A DNA stretch of 64,000 nucleotides from Kitasatospora acidiphila (GCF_006636205.1 NZ_VIGB01000003.1:6884501-6948500), one strand, 5' to 3'; counted from the stretch's first letter, positions 1-9,378 are shown. Notes: generated by a model not told the origin, from the sequence alone. Numbers and translations: made by a program.

Positions 1-756
1 AGGATCTCGGATGAGATCCTCTCGTGCACCTTGCCGGCCGAGGATGATCTCTTTGCGGAGCTGTCGGCGTCGGCTCGTTTGGAAGACGTGGGAAAGGGCC
101 GGCGAGGCGCCGTGCTCACCAGGACCGACGAGGCGGGTGGTGTGCCTCTCGTACGTACGACCACTCGGTACGGCAGCCCGACGCAGCGTTTCCAGGCGGT
201 GCACGAGCGGCTGGCGCAACGGGTTCAAGAGCGTGCGGCGCTCCCGGTCGGCTTCAACAACGCTCTCATCGAGAGCTACACGAACGCCTACACGACCATG
301 GGCAGCCATTCCGACCAAGCCCTCGATCTGGCCGACGAGTCGTTCATCGCCGTCTTCTCCTGCTACCGGCATCCCGAAGCGGGCCCGCCGAGGAAGCTGA
401 TCTTCGAATCAAAGGGGTCCGGTGGCGAGAAGTTCGAGGTCCCCCTCGCCCACAACAGTGTCGTCGCCTTTTCCGTCGACTCGAATCGGCGACTCAGGCA
501 CAAGATCGTATTGGACGCGCCCGCCCAGGCGGCGGACAACCAATGGCTGGGTGTGACTTTTCGAACGTCAAAAACCTTCGTTCGGTTTCGCGACGGACAC
601 GCATACCTCCCGCAGGGTGCGCGCCTCATGTCGGCCGACGATGAGCAGAGGCGCGAGTTCTACCGACTGCGGCGCCGTGAGAACCATGAAACGGACTTCG
701 GCTACCCCCTGCTGACGTACACCATCAGCGAGAGCGATCTGATGCCGCCCGTCTGA
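1..756 (+). CDS. AlkB-like 2OG-Fe(II) oxygenase (5' end outside window)
   Basis: The reading frame is open from base 1, so the gene begins upstream of the window; a TTG at 31 exists but the residues before it (ISDEILSCTLP) look like genuine protein. The centre carries the AlkB pattern: NNALIESYTNAYTTMGSHSD places a metal-binding HxD after a conserved N...Y stretch, followed by a distal His in RLRHKIVLD and a closing Arg strand, LGVTFRTSK, that normally contacts 2-oxoglutarate. Family members remove alkyl groups oxidatively from nucleic acids or modify small molecules or proteins; the substrate here cannot be told. The gene ends at TGA 754-756 and converges on the CHAP protein gene, with a hairpin between. 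The family call is motif-based and moderately sure; the gene itself is sure. Confidence 0.7.
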   Translation, partial: RISDEILSCTLPAEDDLFAELSASARLEDVGKGRRGAVLTRTDEAGGVPLVRTTTRYGSPTQRFQAVHERLAQRVQERAALPVGFNNALIESYTNAYTTMGSHSDQALDLADESFIAVFSCYRHPEAGPPRKLIFESKGSGGEKFEVPLAHNSVVAFSVDSNRRLRHKIVLDAPAQAADNQWLGVTFRTSKTFVRFRDGHAYLPQGARLMSADDEQRREFYRLRRRENHETDFGYPLLTYTISESDLMPPV

Positions 757-787
757 CCTGGATCGCGGGGTGGAGCGGGTGAGCGTA

Positions 788-823
788 CCGGGCCCCCGGA
801 GCGGGGAGGCTCCGAGGGCCCGG
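788..823. terminator. Hairpin terminator between convergent genes
   Basis: Arms 788-802 and 809-823 pair over 15 bases with one mismatch around a 6-base loop. The hairpin lies between the stop codons of two convergent genes, so it probably ends transcription in both directions. There is no T tract, which is normal for streptomycetes. Confidence 0.6.
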
Positions 824-834
824 GGGTGGGGGTG

Positions 835-2541
835 TCAGCCGCAGTGGGACCAGCCGCTGGTCCAGGAGGTGCTGCCGTAGGAGCCGCCCCACTCCACGCA
901 GGTGCTCGGGGCGTACTCGCGTACCGGGCCGGCGTAGTAGGTGAAGTTGCCCGGGTTGCCGGCGGACGGGCCGCCCTGGACGGCGAGGGTGGCGTTCATG
1001 GCGACGGCGCCGCTGGGGTTGGCGGCGAGGGTGGTGGTGCAGTTGGTGCCGGTCGAGGTGTTGTAGAGGAGGTAGACGGTGGCGTCGCCCAGGCTGTGGG
1101 TGTCGATCACCGAGTAGCCGCTGCCGCAGACCTGGCCCGCCGTGTACGGGTTGCCGGTGGCGGGGGAGGGGGTGGGCGAGCCGGTGCCGCAGTGGCTCCA
1201 GCTGCTGGTCCAGGAGCTGCCCGCGTAGGAACCGCCCCACTGGACGCAGGAGTTGGGGGCGTAGGCGGTCACCGGGCCCGCGTAGTAGGTGTAGTTGCCG
1301 GAGTCGCCGGCCGGACTGCCGCCCTGCACGGTCAGGTTGGCGCTCATCGCCGCGCTGCCGCTGGGGCTGTGGGCGAGGGTGGTGACGCAGTTGCGGCCGG
1401 TGGCGCCGTTGTACAGCAGGTAGGTGGTGGCGCTGCCGAGGTCATGCGAGTCGATCACGCCGTAGCCGCTGCCGCAGACCTGGACCGGGGTGTAGATGTT
1501 GCTGCCCACCGGGCCGGGTGCACCGGAGCCGCCGCCGCAGTGCGACCAGCCGCTGGTCCAGGAGCTGCCCGCGTAGGAACCGCCCCACTGGACGCAGGAG
1601 TTGGGGGCGGATTCGGTCACCGGGCCCGCGTAGTAGGTGTAGTTGCCGGAGTCACTGGTCGAGGGGCCGCCCTGGACGGCGAGGGTGGAGCTCATCGCGG
1701 TCGCGCCGCTCGGGTTGCCGGCCAGGGTGGTCACGCAGTTGCGGCCGGTGGAGGAGTTGTAGAGCAGGAAGATGACCGCGCTGCCCAGGCTGTGGGAGTC
1801 GATCACGCCGTAGCCGCTGCCGCAGATCGTGCTCGGGCTGTACGGGTTGCCGCCCGGGACCGGCGGCGGGTTGTTGCCGGTGCCGCTGGCGACGGGGGTG
1901 GTGTAGCCGACGATGTAGTAGCCGTCGCCGGGGTCCACGCTGCTCGGTTCGTCGCCGACCGCCTTCTGGCCCGCGGATATGGTGATGGACGCCACGTGGG
2001 AGCTCACCGCGAATCCGGCCATCGAGCCGGTGCCGGTGGTGCCGTCCCAGTCGCCGTTGGCGGTGGTGATCGAGCCGTCGGAGTTCGCCGCGGTCACGAT
2101 GCCGACGTGGTGGATCGAGGAGTCGTAGATGCTGCCGTACTCGACGGCGTCACCCGGCTGCGGGTTGTAGGTGGTCGAGGTGTGCTGGGTGCCGTTGTTG
2201 AACCCGTAGGTCTGGAAGCTCGCGGCGGCGGCGTCCAGGCCGCCCGTGTAGAAGCCGGAGTTCTCCCAGACCCACATGGCGAAGTCGGCGCACCAGTACT
2301 CGGGGCCGCCCGAGTAGCCGCCGGAGCAGCTGTGCTCGTACTGGGAGCCGCCGAGGCTGTTGTAGGTCGGGTTGTTGGCACACGTACCGGCGCTCTTGCC
2401 GATGTTGGCGGCGGCGAGCGAGGCCGCGTTGCCGCCGGCCGCCGCGGTGGCGGCCGGGGAGTCGAAGAAGGCGAGCAGGCCGGCCACCAGGATGGCGGCG
2501 GCCAGCGCGGCTAAGCGGCGGGCGAATTGCTTGAGCTTCAC
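835..2541 (-). CDS. Secreted CHAP-domain hydrolase with three SapA-like repeats
   Basis: This 568-residue protein starts at GTG 2541, eight bases after AAGGAG. Residues 1-35 form a signal peptide (KLKQFARR, hydrophobic core, AxA). Residues about 50-215 resemble a CHAP amidase/endopeptidase: Cys84 in EYWCADFAMWVWENSG and His144/145 in IHHVGIV are the likely nucleophile and base for peptidoglycan cleavage. After a Gly/Pro linker come three copies of about 103 residues (roughly 233-336, 350-452, 465-568), each running from CGSGY.VID.H.LG to WTS.WSHCG with four spaced cysteines. They resemble Streptomyces spore-associated protein A (SapA). I infer a wall hydrolase held at the cell or spore surface by the repeats. 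The gene stands alone and its upstream region holds a tandem repeat. Confidence 0.75.
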   Translation of the reverse strand: MKLKQFARRLAALAAAILVAGLLAFFDSPAATAAAGGNAASLAAANIGKSAGTCANNPTYNSLGGSQYEHSCSGGYSGGPEYWCADFAMWVWENSGFYTGGLDAAAASFQTYGFNNGTQHTSTTYNPQPGDAVEYGSIYDSSIHHVGIVTAANSDGSITTANGDWDGTTGTGSMAGFAVSSHVASITISAGQKAVGDEPSSVDPGDGYYIVGYTTPVASGTGNNPPPVPGGNPYSPSTICGSGYGVIDSHSLGSAVIFLLYNSSTGRNCVTTLAGNPSGATAMSSTLAVQGGPSTSDSGNYTYYAGPVTESAPNSCVQWGGSYAGSSWTSGWSHCGGGSGAPGPVGSNIYTPVQVCGSGYGVIDSHDLGSATTYLLYNGATGRNCVTTLAHSPSGSAAMSANLTVQGGSPAGDSGNYTYYAGPVTAYAPNSCVQWGGSYAGSSWTSSWSHCGTGSPTPSPATGNPYTAGQVCGSGYSVIDTHSLGDATVYLLYNTSTGTNCTTTLAANPSGAVAMNATLAVQGGPSAGNPGNFTYYAGPVREYAPSTCVEWGGSYGSTSWTSGWSHCG

Positions 2542-2654
2542 TGTTCGTTCTCCTTGTGGTCCTCGGCTGGAGCCGCGTCGAGGTGTGGGCTCGACGTCTG
2601 CGTCGATCGGGCACGGGTGGTGCGAAGGAGTTGCGGGAAGGAGCTGTGCGAAGT

Positions 2655-2752
2655 GGAGCTGTGGGCAGAGCGCGGGGTTGTAGGCAGAGCGCGGAGCTGA
2701 GGCAGCACGTGGAGCTGAGGCAGCACGTGGAACTGGGGCAGCACGTGGAACT
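2655..2752. repeat. 18-19 bp tandem repeat upstream of CHAP gene
   Basis: Five full units and a partial sixth lie head to tail. Units at 2655-2673 and 2674-2692 are 19 bp. Those at 2693-2710, 2711-2728 and 2729-2746 are 18 bp, the first two of these identical (GGAGCTGAGGCAGCACGT). The repeat occupies the 357-bp space between the CHAP gene and cobG, in which I see no gene. Confidence 0.85.
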
Positions 2753-2885
2753 GGGGGCGCTCGAGGTGCGATTGGAGCGCGCGCCGGTGGGATTATCGGC
2801 ACAGGGAATATGAGAAATCGATAGGGCGGCATGTGGAGATATGGATCACGCCGGGTGGAGGGCATACGTCTGGTCGGATGATCGG

Positions 2886-2891
2886 TATGCT
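2886..2891 (+). promoter_or_regulatory. -10 box of a probable leaderless cobG promoter
   Basis: TATGCT ends seven bases before the ATG at 2899, the spacing expected when transcription starts at or next to the start codon. No good -35 box is visible. This supports 2899 as the cobG start over the upstream in-frame ATGs at 2833, 2878 and 2887. Confidence 0.45.
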
Positions 2892-2898
2892 CGCGGCC

Positions 2899-4127
2899 AT
2901 GTCACCCTCACTCGCCGCCCCGGAGCCTGCCCGCGAACGCGCAGGTCGGGGCCGTGACGACGCCTGCCCCGGGGCGCTGCGACTGCACGCGGCGGATGAC
3001 GGGGCGTTGGCGCGGATCCGGGTGCCGGGTGGGCTGCTGACGGCCGAACAAGCGCTTGCTCTGGCGACGGCTGCCGAGGAACTGGGCGACGGGGCGCTGG
3101 AGACCACCTCGCGCGGCAACGTCCAACTGCGCGGCCTGGCGGCGGATGCCGGTGCGGAGCTGGCGGCGCGGCTGACCGAGGCCGCCCTCCTGCCGTCGCT
3201 GAGCCACGACCGGGTGCGCAACATCGTCGCCACCCCGCTGGCCGGCCTCGACGGCGGCACCGAAGGCGGCATCGACCTGCGGCCGTGGATCCGCGAGCTG
3301 GACGCGCTGCTCTGCGCCAGCGACACCGCCCGTGCGCTCTCCGGCCGGTTCCTGTTCGCCCTGGACGACGGGCGCGGTGACGTCGCCGCGCTGGACGCCG
3401 ACGTGACGCTGATCGCCCGCCCCGACGGCAGCGCCCTGCTGCGGCTCGGCCGCGCCGACTGGTGCGCGGAGGCGGTGGACGGCCCACGGGCCGCCCTGCG
3501 GGCCGCCGAGGAGTTCGTCGGCCTGGCCGACGGCGCCTGGCGGGTGCGCGAGGCCGACCCGGACGGCACCCGGCTGGCGGCCCGGCTCGGCCTGACGCCC
3601 CGCCCGCTGCCCGAGCTGACCGGCCGTCGGCCCGTGGTCGGCGTCCAGGCGGGCGCGATCGGCGTGGGCCTGCGGTTCGGCCGGGCCACCGCCGACCAGT
3701 GGCGAGCCCTGGCAGGCGCGGCTTCGGCGGCCGCGAACGAGCTGCGGGTCACCCCTGGCGCACCGTCCTGCTGCCCGGTGTCGCCCCGGGCATGGCACCC
3801 CGGCTCGCCGCCTGGGGCCTGCGCACCGACCCCCGCTCGCCCTGGGAGGGCGCCACCGCCTGCACCGGCGCCCCCGGCTGCGCCAAGTCGCTCGCCGATG
3901 TGCGCGCCGACGCGGCCGCAGCGCTGGAGGCCACCCACGAGCCCGGTGCCCTGCCCGTCCACTGGTCCGGCTGCGCGCGCCGCTGCGGCCACCCCGCCGG
4001 CGCCTGGGTGGACGTGCTCGCCACCGGACCGAGCGGCTACCTGATCTCCCAACCGACCGGCAGCACAACCGAAGTGACGAATCAACAGATGGCAGCGGCG
4101 GTCGCCGCGGCCCGGAGGACCCCGTGA
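2899..4127 (+). CDS. cobG: Precorrin-3B synthase-like CobG, with apparent frameshift
   Basis: The nitrite/sulfite-reductase-like enzyme of the oxygen-dependent cobalamin pathway oxidises precorrin-3A to precorrin-3B. The N-terminal ferredoxin-like half is clear (LETTSRGNVQLRGL, LSHDRVRNIVATPLAG). At about 3750-3755 the frame changes: the sequence reads ACCCCTGG where ACCCCCTGG would keep the frame (TPWRTVLLPG). Downstream, in the next frame, the Fe-S/siroheme cysteines appear as CTGAPGC and CARRC, so the shifted part is essential. The same type of one-base loss occurs in four other genes here, so a sequencing error is likely; if real, the gene is dead. The stop overlaps cobH by 4 bases (GTGA), and cobG-cobH-cobIJ form an operon. 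Confidence 0.85.
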
Positions 4128-4750
4128 TCGAGTACGAGAAGGACGGTGCGGCGATCTACCGCGAGTCCTTTGCCACCATCCGCGCCGAGGCCGACCTCGC
4201 CGCCCTCCCGGCCGACGTGGCACAGGTCGCGGTGCGCATGATCCACGCCTGCGGCATGACCGACCTGGTCAAGGACCTGCTCTGGACCCCCAACGTGGTG
4301 GCCGACGCGCGCGCCGCGCTGCGCGCCGGTGCGCCGATCCTGTGCGACGTCTCGATGGTGGCCAGCGGGGTGACCCGCAAGCGGCTGCCCGCCGACAACG
4401 AGGTGATCTGCACCCTCTCCGACCCGTCCGTGCCGGCACTCGCCGCCGAACTGGGCACCACCCGCAGCGCCGCCGCCATGGAACTGTGGCGGGACAAGCT
4501 GGCGGGCTCGGTGGTGGCCGTCGGCAATGCGCCGACCTCGCTGTTCCGCCTGCTGGAGATGATCGAGGACGGCGCGCCCCGCCCGGCCGCGGTGATCGGT
4601 GTGCCGGTCGGCTTCGTCGGCGCGGCCGAGTCCAAGCAGGCGCTCGCCGAGCACCCGTCCGGCCTGGAGCACATCGTGGTGACCGGTCGGCGCGGCGGCA
4701 GCGCGATCGCCGCCGCAGCCCTCAACGCGATTGCGAGTGAGGTCGAGTGA
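4124..4750 (+). CDS. cobH: Precorrin-8X methylmutase
   Basis: CobH/CbiC moves the C11 methyl group to C12 of the corrin ring, giving hydrogenobyrinate or its cobalt equivalent. The 208-residue length is typical. The catalytic-His segment VRMIHACGMTDLV and the family signatures LGTTRSAAAMELW and GVPVGFVGAAESKQAL are all present. It starts at GTG 4124 inside the end of cobG and overlaps cobIJ by 4 bases (GTGA) at its own end, so the three genes are probably translationally coupled. Confidence 0.95.
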   Translation: MIEYEKDGAAIYRESFATIRAEADLAALPADVAQVAVRMIHACGMTDLVKDLLWTPNVVADARAALRAGAPILCDVSMVASGVTRKRLPADNEVICTLSDPSVPALAAELGTTRSAAAMELWRDKLAGSVVAVGNAPTSLFRLLEMIEDGAPRPAAVIGVPVGFVGAAESKQALAEHPSGLEHIVVTGRRGGSAIAAAALNAIASEVE

Positions 4751-6273
4751 CGGACCGTCAAAGCCCCCAAGGGGCGAGGCTGTACGGGGTCGGGCTCGGC
4801 CCCGGCGACCCCGACCTGCTGACCCTGCGGGCCGCCCAGGTGATCGCGAAGGCCGACGTCATCGCCTACCACAGCGCCCGGCACGGCCGTTCGATCGCCC
4901 GCTCGATCGCGGCGCCGCACCTGACCGGCGAGCAGATCGAGGAGAAGCTGGTCTACCCGATCACCGTGGAGACCACCGACCACCCGGGCGGCTACCGGGG
5001 CGCGTTGGAGGAGTTCTACGAGGAGGCCGCCGCCCGGCTGGCCGTCCACCTGGACGCCGGCCGGACCGTCGCCGTGCTGGCGGAGGGCGACCCGCTCTTC
5101 TACGGCTCCTACCAGCACATGCACAAGCGCCTGGCGCACCGCTACCCGACCGAGGTGATCCCCGGGGTGACCTCGATCAGCGCGGCCGCCGCCCGACTGG
5201 GCGAGCCGCTGGTGGAGGCGGAGGAGGTGCTGACGGTGATACCGGGCACGCTGCCCGAGGAGGAGCTGACGGCCCGCCTGGCCGCCACCGACTCCGCCGT
5301 GGTGATGAAGCTCGGCCGCACCTTCCCGACCGTGCGGCGGGCGCTGGAGCGGGCGGGCCGGCTGGACGAGGCCCGGTACGTCGAGCGGGCCACCATGCCG
5401 GGCGAGCGCACCGGCAAGCTGGCGGAGATCGACCCGGACGGCGTGCCGTACTTCTCGGTCGCCGTGCTGCCCAGCCGCATCAACCACCCCAAACCGGAGC
5501 CCGAGCAGGGCGAGGTGGTGGTGGTCGGCACCGGTCCGGCCGGGCCGCTCTGGCTCACCGCCGAGGCGCGCGGGGTGCTGGCCGCCGCCACCGACCTGGT
5601 CGGCTACACCACCTACCTGGACCGGGTGCCGGTCCGCCCCGGGCAGGTGCGGCACGGTTCGGACAACAAGGTGGAGTCCGAGCGCGCCGAGTTCGCCCTC
5701 GACCTGGCCCGCCGCGGCCGCCGGGTCGCGGTGGTCTCCTCCGGCGACCCGGGCGTCTTCGCGATGGCCACGGCCGTGCTGGAGGTCGCCTGCCAGGAGC
5801 CGTACCGCGAGGTCCCGGTGCGGATCGTGCCGGGCATGACCGCCGCCCATGCCGCCGCCTCCCGGGCCGGTGCGCCGCTGGGGCACGACTACGCCGTGGT
5901 CTCGCTATCCGACCGGCTCAAGCCGTGGACCGTGGTGGCCGAGCGGCTGCGGGCCGCAGCGGCCGCCGACCTGGTGCTGGCGCTGTACAACCCGGGCTCC
6001 AAGAGCCGCACCACGCAGGTCGGCCTGGCCCGCGACGTGCTGCTGGAGCACCGTGCCCCGGACACCCCCGTGGTGATGGCCCGGGACGTCGGCGGGCCGA
6101 CCGAGCGGGTGCGGACGGTGAAGCTGGGCGAGCTGGACCCGGCCGAGGTGGACATGCGGACCATCCTGCTGATCGGCTCCTCGCAGACCCAGGCGGTGCA
6201 GCGCGGCAACGGCACCGAGGTGGTGTGGACACCGCGCCGCTACCCGGAGCCGTCGTCGGAGCGGGAGGGCTGA
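4747..6273 (+). CDS. cobIJ: CobI-CobJ fusion: precorrin-2 C20- and precorrin-3B C17-methyltransferase
   Basis: Two SAM-dependent tetrapyrrole methylases are fused in 508 residues. Residues about 10-245 are CobI (LYGVGLGPGDPDLLTLRA, AEGDPLFYGSYQHM); residues about 255-500 are CobJ (VVVVGTGPAGPLWLTAEA, SSGDPGVFAMA, ALYNPGSKSRT). CobI methylates C20 of precorrin-2. CobJ methylates C17 and drives ring contraction, immediately after the CobG step encoded upstream. The start is GTG 4747, overlapping the cobH stop. A strong hairpin follows the gene, which probably ends this operon. Confidence 0.95.
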   Translation: MTDRQSPQGARLYGVGLGPGDPDLLTLRAAQVIAKADVIAYHSARHGRSIARSIAAPHLTGEQIEEKLVYPITVETTDHPGGYRGALEEFYEEAAARLAVHLDAGRTVAVLAEGDPLFYGSYQHMHKRLAHRYPTEVIPGVTSISAAAARLGEPLVEAEEVLTVIPGTLPEEELTARLAATDSAVVMKLGRTFPTVRRALERAGRLDEARYVERATMPGERTGKLAEIDPDGVPYFSVAVLPSRINHPKPEPEQGEVVVVGTGPAGPLWLTAEARGVLAAATDLVGYTTYLDRVPVRPGQVRHGSDNKVESERAEFALDLARRGRRVAVVSSGDPGVFAMATAVLEVACQEPYREVPVRIVPGMTAAHAAASRAGAPLGHDYAVVSLSDRLKPWTVVAERLRAAAAADLVLALYNPGSKSRTTQVGLARDVLLEHRAPDTPVVMARDVGGPTERVRTVKLGELDPAEVDMRTILLIGSSQTQAVQRGNGTEVVWTPRRYPEPSSEREG

Positions 6274-6346
6274 GCAAGCGCTTGGTTGAGGTGCGGCGGT
6301 GGCTGAGCGCTTGGTCATCGCCGCGGCGCTGAGCGGACGTTCGGCG

Positions 6347-6379
6347 CGAGCCCGGCCGGGTGGGGGCCGGCCGGGCTCG
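6347..6379 (+). terminator. Hairpin terminator after cobIJ
   Basis: Perfect 13-base arms (6347-6359 and 6367-6379) enclose the loop GTGGGGG. It lies about 75 bases after cobIJ and should end the cobG-cobH-cobIJ transcript. The rest of the 362-base space (6274-6635) holds two near-identical AGCGCTTGGT stretches but no gene I can support. Confidence 0.65.
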
Positions 6380-6635
6380 GCCCGGAAGCATCCCAAGCGT
6401 GGTAGAAACCCATGCCTAGGACGCCCGGCTGCCCTCCCCTGTATGGCAGCCGGATCTGCCCCCTGCCCCTGAGCGTACGGATGGGTGACCACCTGCGGAT
6501 ACCTCATCCGTGCACTCTCACCGCCGCCGGACGCTCACCACTGCACAGCCCACCGCACAGCCGCACCACCGAGATGACGCCGGACCCAGGGGCCCTGAAG
6601 GGGCGGCAGCCGAGACCGGATCAGGAGGACCGCAG

Positions 6636-8263
6636 ATGTCCGTGGGGTCGAGGTCCATGGCCGACGAACCGCGGCCGGGGAGTGGCCGGCCCGACGATGG
6701 ATCGGAGGCCGCCCGCCACAGCGACCGGGTGGACGCCCTGTTCGACCAACTGCGGTTGCAGGCCGACCGGCCCGACGGTCCGGCCCGGCTGGTCGGTTGG
6801 CTGGCCCGGCAGTTGGCCGCCGACGTCACCCTCACCGTGCGCGCCCCCGGCACCCCTGCCACCCCCACCCGCCCCGCCCCGCCACCGCACCCCCCGCCCC
6901 CGAGGCCTCAGCACCCGCCGGCGCCGCCGAGCGGCTCGCACCGGCCGCCGCAGCGGTGGGCCGCCTACTGAACGGCGCCCCGCTGCCTCCCACCCCCGCA
7001 GCACCCGCCACCCCCGACCCCACCGTGCGGCTCTTCCCGATCGGCGGCCGGCACCCCGACGCGGTGCTGGCGCTGCGCCGGAAGGAACCGCTCACCGCCC
7101 TCGACGTCCGGCTGATCACCCACACCGAGACGGTGCTGGCCCGTCTGCTCGCCGCCCGCGAGTCCGCCGCCGAGCGCGCCACCCTGCACCAGGTGTCCGC
7201 CTCCCTCCGGGTCGCCGCCTTCCAGTTGCTGATGGGCGGCCAGATCACCCTGGCCCGGCGCATCGCGTCGCCGCTGCTCCCCGGTGTCCTGGTGCACGAG
7301 CGTGCCCGGGTCTACCTGGTCGACTGCACCACCACCGACCGCAACGTCACCGCCCGGGTGCTCGCCGGCAGCCTCGCCGGCCGGGCGCTCCTGGCGCGCT
7401 GCCCGGCCTACGACACCCACCTGGTCGTGCTCGCCCCGCTCCCGCTGGACGCGTCGCTGGACGAGCAAGGCTGGTGCCCCACCGGGCTGGCCCTGCGCGG
7501 CGTGGTCGAGCCGCGCCCCGACCACCACCTGGGCGGCAGCACCACGGTGGACCTCGCCCAGACCGCCGACGCCTACCGCGAGGCGTTCAACGCGCTCACC
7601 GTGGCCCGCAACCTGCCGCACCGGCACGCCCTTTACCAAGCGCAGACCCAACTCGCCCAGCTGGTCGGCGAACCGGCCGCGGGCTGGGCGGAGCGGCTGC
7701 TCGGCCCGGTGCTGGAGCTGCCCCGGAACCAGCGCGACGAGGTGATCGAGACCACCCGCCTGGCGCTCGCCTTCAGCCATGCGCAGACCGGCAAGATACT
7801 GGACGTGCACCGCAACACGGTGGCCCGTCGGATCGAACGGGGCGTCGGCCTGCTCGGCCTGGACTGGGGATCGTTCCAGGACCGGGCGCTGCTGGACCTG
7901 GCACTGCAACTGCTCACCGAGGCAACCGGGGCAAGCGAGGCAACGGACCAGCGGAGCGCCGGCCGGCGGGTCGGGCTGCCCGAGATCCTCTCCAGCGAGG
8001 CGGCCCGGGCCTGGGCGCAGGCGTTCCTGGCCCCGCTGGCCGAGGACCGGCGCCCGCTGCTGCGCACCCTGGCCGGCTGGGTGGCGGCGGGGGCCAACGC
8101 CCGCGACACCCAGACCGCGCTGGGGCTGCACCAGCAGACCGTGCTGGACCACCTGCGCACCGCCGAGCGGCTGCTGCAGCGGGAGTTGACGGTGGGCCGG
8201 AGCGGCGCGTACGAACTGGCCTGGGCACTGTGGATCAGTGGAGCGGCCGCGCTGCCGAGGTAG
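6636..8263 (+). CDS. PucR-type transcriptional regulator with two C-terminal HTH domains, apparent frameshift
   Basis: The start ATG 6636 follows AGGAGG by seven bases. The first part (MSVGSRSMADEPRPGSG..., DALFDQLRLQ) runs into a Pro-rich linker, where the frame must change by one base within C runs at about 6870-6905 to enter the long downstream frame (AAERLAPAAAAVGRLL...). One missing C explains this. The central part has no recognised ligand domain. There are two PucR-like HTH segments: ALAFSHAQTGKILDVHRNTV and, about 130 residues later, WVAAGANARDTQTALGLHQQ. Such proteins activate nearby catabolic or biosynthetic genes. This one sits inside the cobalamin cluster, but its target cannot be told from sequence. 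Confidence 0.65.
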
Positions 8264-8276
8264 CCGCTCCAGTAGA

Positions 8277-8316
8277 CCCTCAGGCCCTCAGGCCCTCAGG
8301 CCCTCAGGCCCTCAGG
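8277..8316. repeat. Five perfect CCCTCAGG octamers
   Basis: CCCTCAGG occurs five times head to tail with no mismatch between the convergent regulator and SDR genes. The last copy contains the SDR stop codon (TCA at 8312-8314 on the plus strand). Changes in copy number would alter only the gene end. Confidence 0.9.
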
Positions 8317-9331
8317 CTGGGAACCCCACCCCGGTCAGCTGCTCGGAAGCGGTCCAGAGCCGGGCCGCCATCGCCAGGTCGGTGGCCGCTCGCGGCAGCC
8401 GCGCCGTGCTCGGCGCACCGACGATCTCGAACGGCCCGCCGGGCCCGTAGTACCCGCCGCCGACCACCCGCGCACCGGTCGCCGCCAGCAGGCTGGGCAG
8501 CGCGCCCTGTTCCGCGCTCTGCGAACCCACTGGGAGCCGCAGCAGCAGACCGGCGGCTCTGTTCGACTGACGACCGAGGCTCCACTGCCGACCAGAGCTC
8601 GACCGGCGACCAGGGCTCGCCTGCCGACCGAGCCGAGGGCCCGAGTTGACCAGATTGGTCCGGGAGAGGCCCGGGTGCGCGGCGGCGCTGAGGATGCCCC
8701 AGCGCTGGCGGTCGCTCAGCCGCTGCAGTTCCTGGGCGAACAGCAGGTTGGCCAGCTTGGAGGCGTTGTAGGCGGGCCAAGGGCGGTAGGAGTGCTCGGC
8801 GTTCAGATTGCCCAGGTCGATCCGGCCCAGCCGGGCGGCCAGGCTGCTCACGGTGACCACCCGGGGCGTGGTGGCGGCCCGCAGCAGCGGCAGCAGTCGG
8901 CCGGTGAGCGCGAAGTGGCCCAGGTGGTTGGTGCCGAACTGGAGCTCGAAGCCGTCCTTGGTGGTGTGCCGGGTCGGCACCGCCATCACCCCGGCGTTGT
9001 TGACCAGCAGGTCGACCGGCCGGCCGCGCTCCAACAGGACGTCGGCGAACGAGGCGACCGACTCCAGGTTGGCCAGGTCGACGGTGGCCACCGAGACCGG
9101 CCCGGTGGTCGGGGCGTTGGCGCGGATCCGGTCCGCCGCCGCCTCGCCCTGGGCGCCGTTGCGCACCGCCAGCACCACTTCGGCGCCGGCCAGCGCCAGC
9201 AGCCGCGCGGTGTGGTAGCCGATGCCGCTGTTCGCTCCTGTGACGACGGCCAGCCGGCCGCTCTGGTCGGGGATCGCGATGTTCCGCCCCCGTGGTCCGG
9301 CGCTTTGCTGGGGCGTGGTCCGACGGGCCAT
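8312..9331 (-). CDS. Short-chain dehydrogenase/reductase with repeat insertion
   Basis: This 339-residue classical SDR resembles the retinol-dehydrogenase/WWOX-like group. The NAD(P) motif TGANSGIG, the structural NNAG, the catalytic Ser of VSSLAARLG and YNASK are all present, so it should be active on an unknown alcohol or carbonyl substrate. Between the catalytic core and the C-terminal region lies a low-complexity insert of about 25 residues built from six-residue units ([18 protein letters not shown]). It is encoded by an 18-bp imperfect tandem repeat at 8572-8640. The gene converges on the PucR-type regulator and lies next to cobK, with nothing tying it to corrin synthesis. Confidence 0.85.
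   Translation of the reverse strand: MARRTTPQQSAGPRGRNIAIPDQSGRLAVVTGANSGIGYHTARLLALAGAEVVLAVRNGAQGEAAADRIRANAPTTGPVSVATVDLANLESVASFADVLLERGRPVDLLVNNAGVMAVPTRHTTKDGFELQFGTNHLGHFALTGRLLPLLRAATTPRVVTVSSLAARLGRIDLGNLNAEHSYRPWPAYNASKLANLLFAQELQRLSDRQRWGILSAAAHPGLSRTNLVNSGPRLGRQASPGRRSSSGRQWSLGRQSNRAAGLLLRLPVGSQSAEQGALPSLLAATGARVVGGGYYGPGGPFEIVGAPSTARLPRAATDLAMAARLWTASEQLTGVGFPA
8572..8640. repeat. 18-bp imperfect tandem repeat inside the SDR gene
   Basis: Units beginning GACC recur at 8572, 8590, 8608 and 8626 with an 18-bp period, for example GACCAGGGCTCGCCTGCC. The period keeps the reading frame, so copy changes add or remove six residues from the SDR C-terminal half. Confidence 0.75.
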
Positions 9332-9378
9332 CGCAGGCTCCCTTCAGGGCCGAGTGGTAGTTCGAGCAGGACGGTACC

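Noticed and set aside
826-2514. Long open frame on the plus strand opposite the CHAP gene
   Set aside because: Ala/Gly/Val-rich translation without motifs, created by GC-biased third positions of the real minus-strand gene, which has a signal peptide, catalytic residues and repeats.
2542-2898. Possible cobalamin riboswitch upstream of cobG
   Set aside because: I could not find the conserved B12-box or core sequences, and the probable leaderless promoter leaves no leader RNA. A covariance-model search would be decisive.
4156-5886. Long minus-strand frame opposite cobH and cobIJ
   Set aside because: Shadow of two clearly conserved enzymes; low-complexity translation and no ribosome binding site.
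8277-8316. CRISPR-like array
   Set aside because: Octamers without spacers; no cas genes. No other repeat in the window has the repeat-spacer layout.
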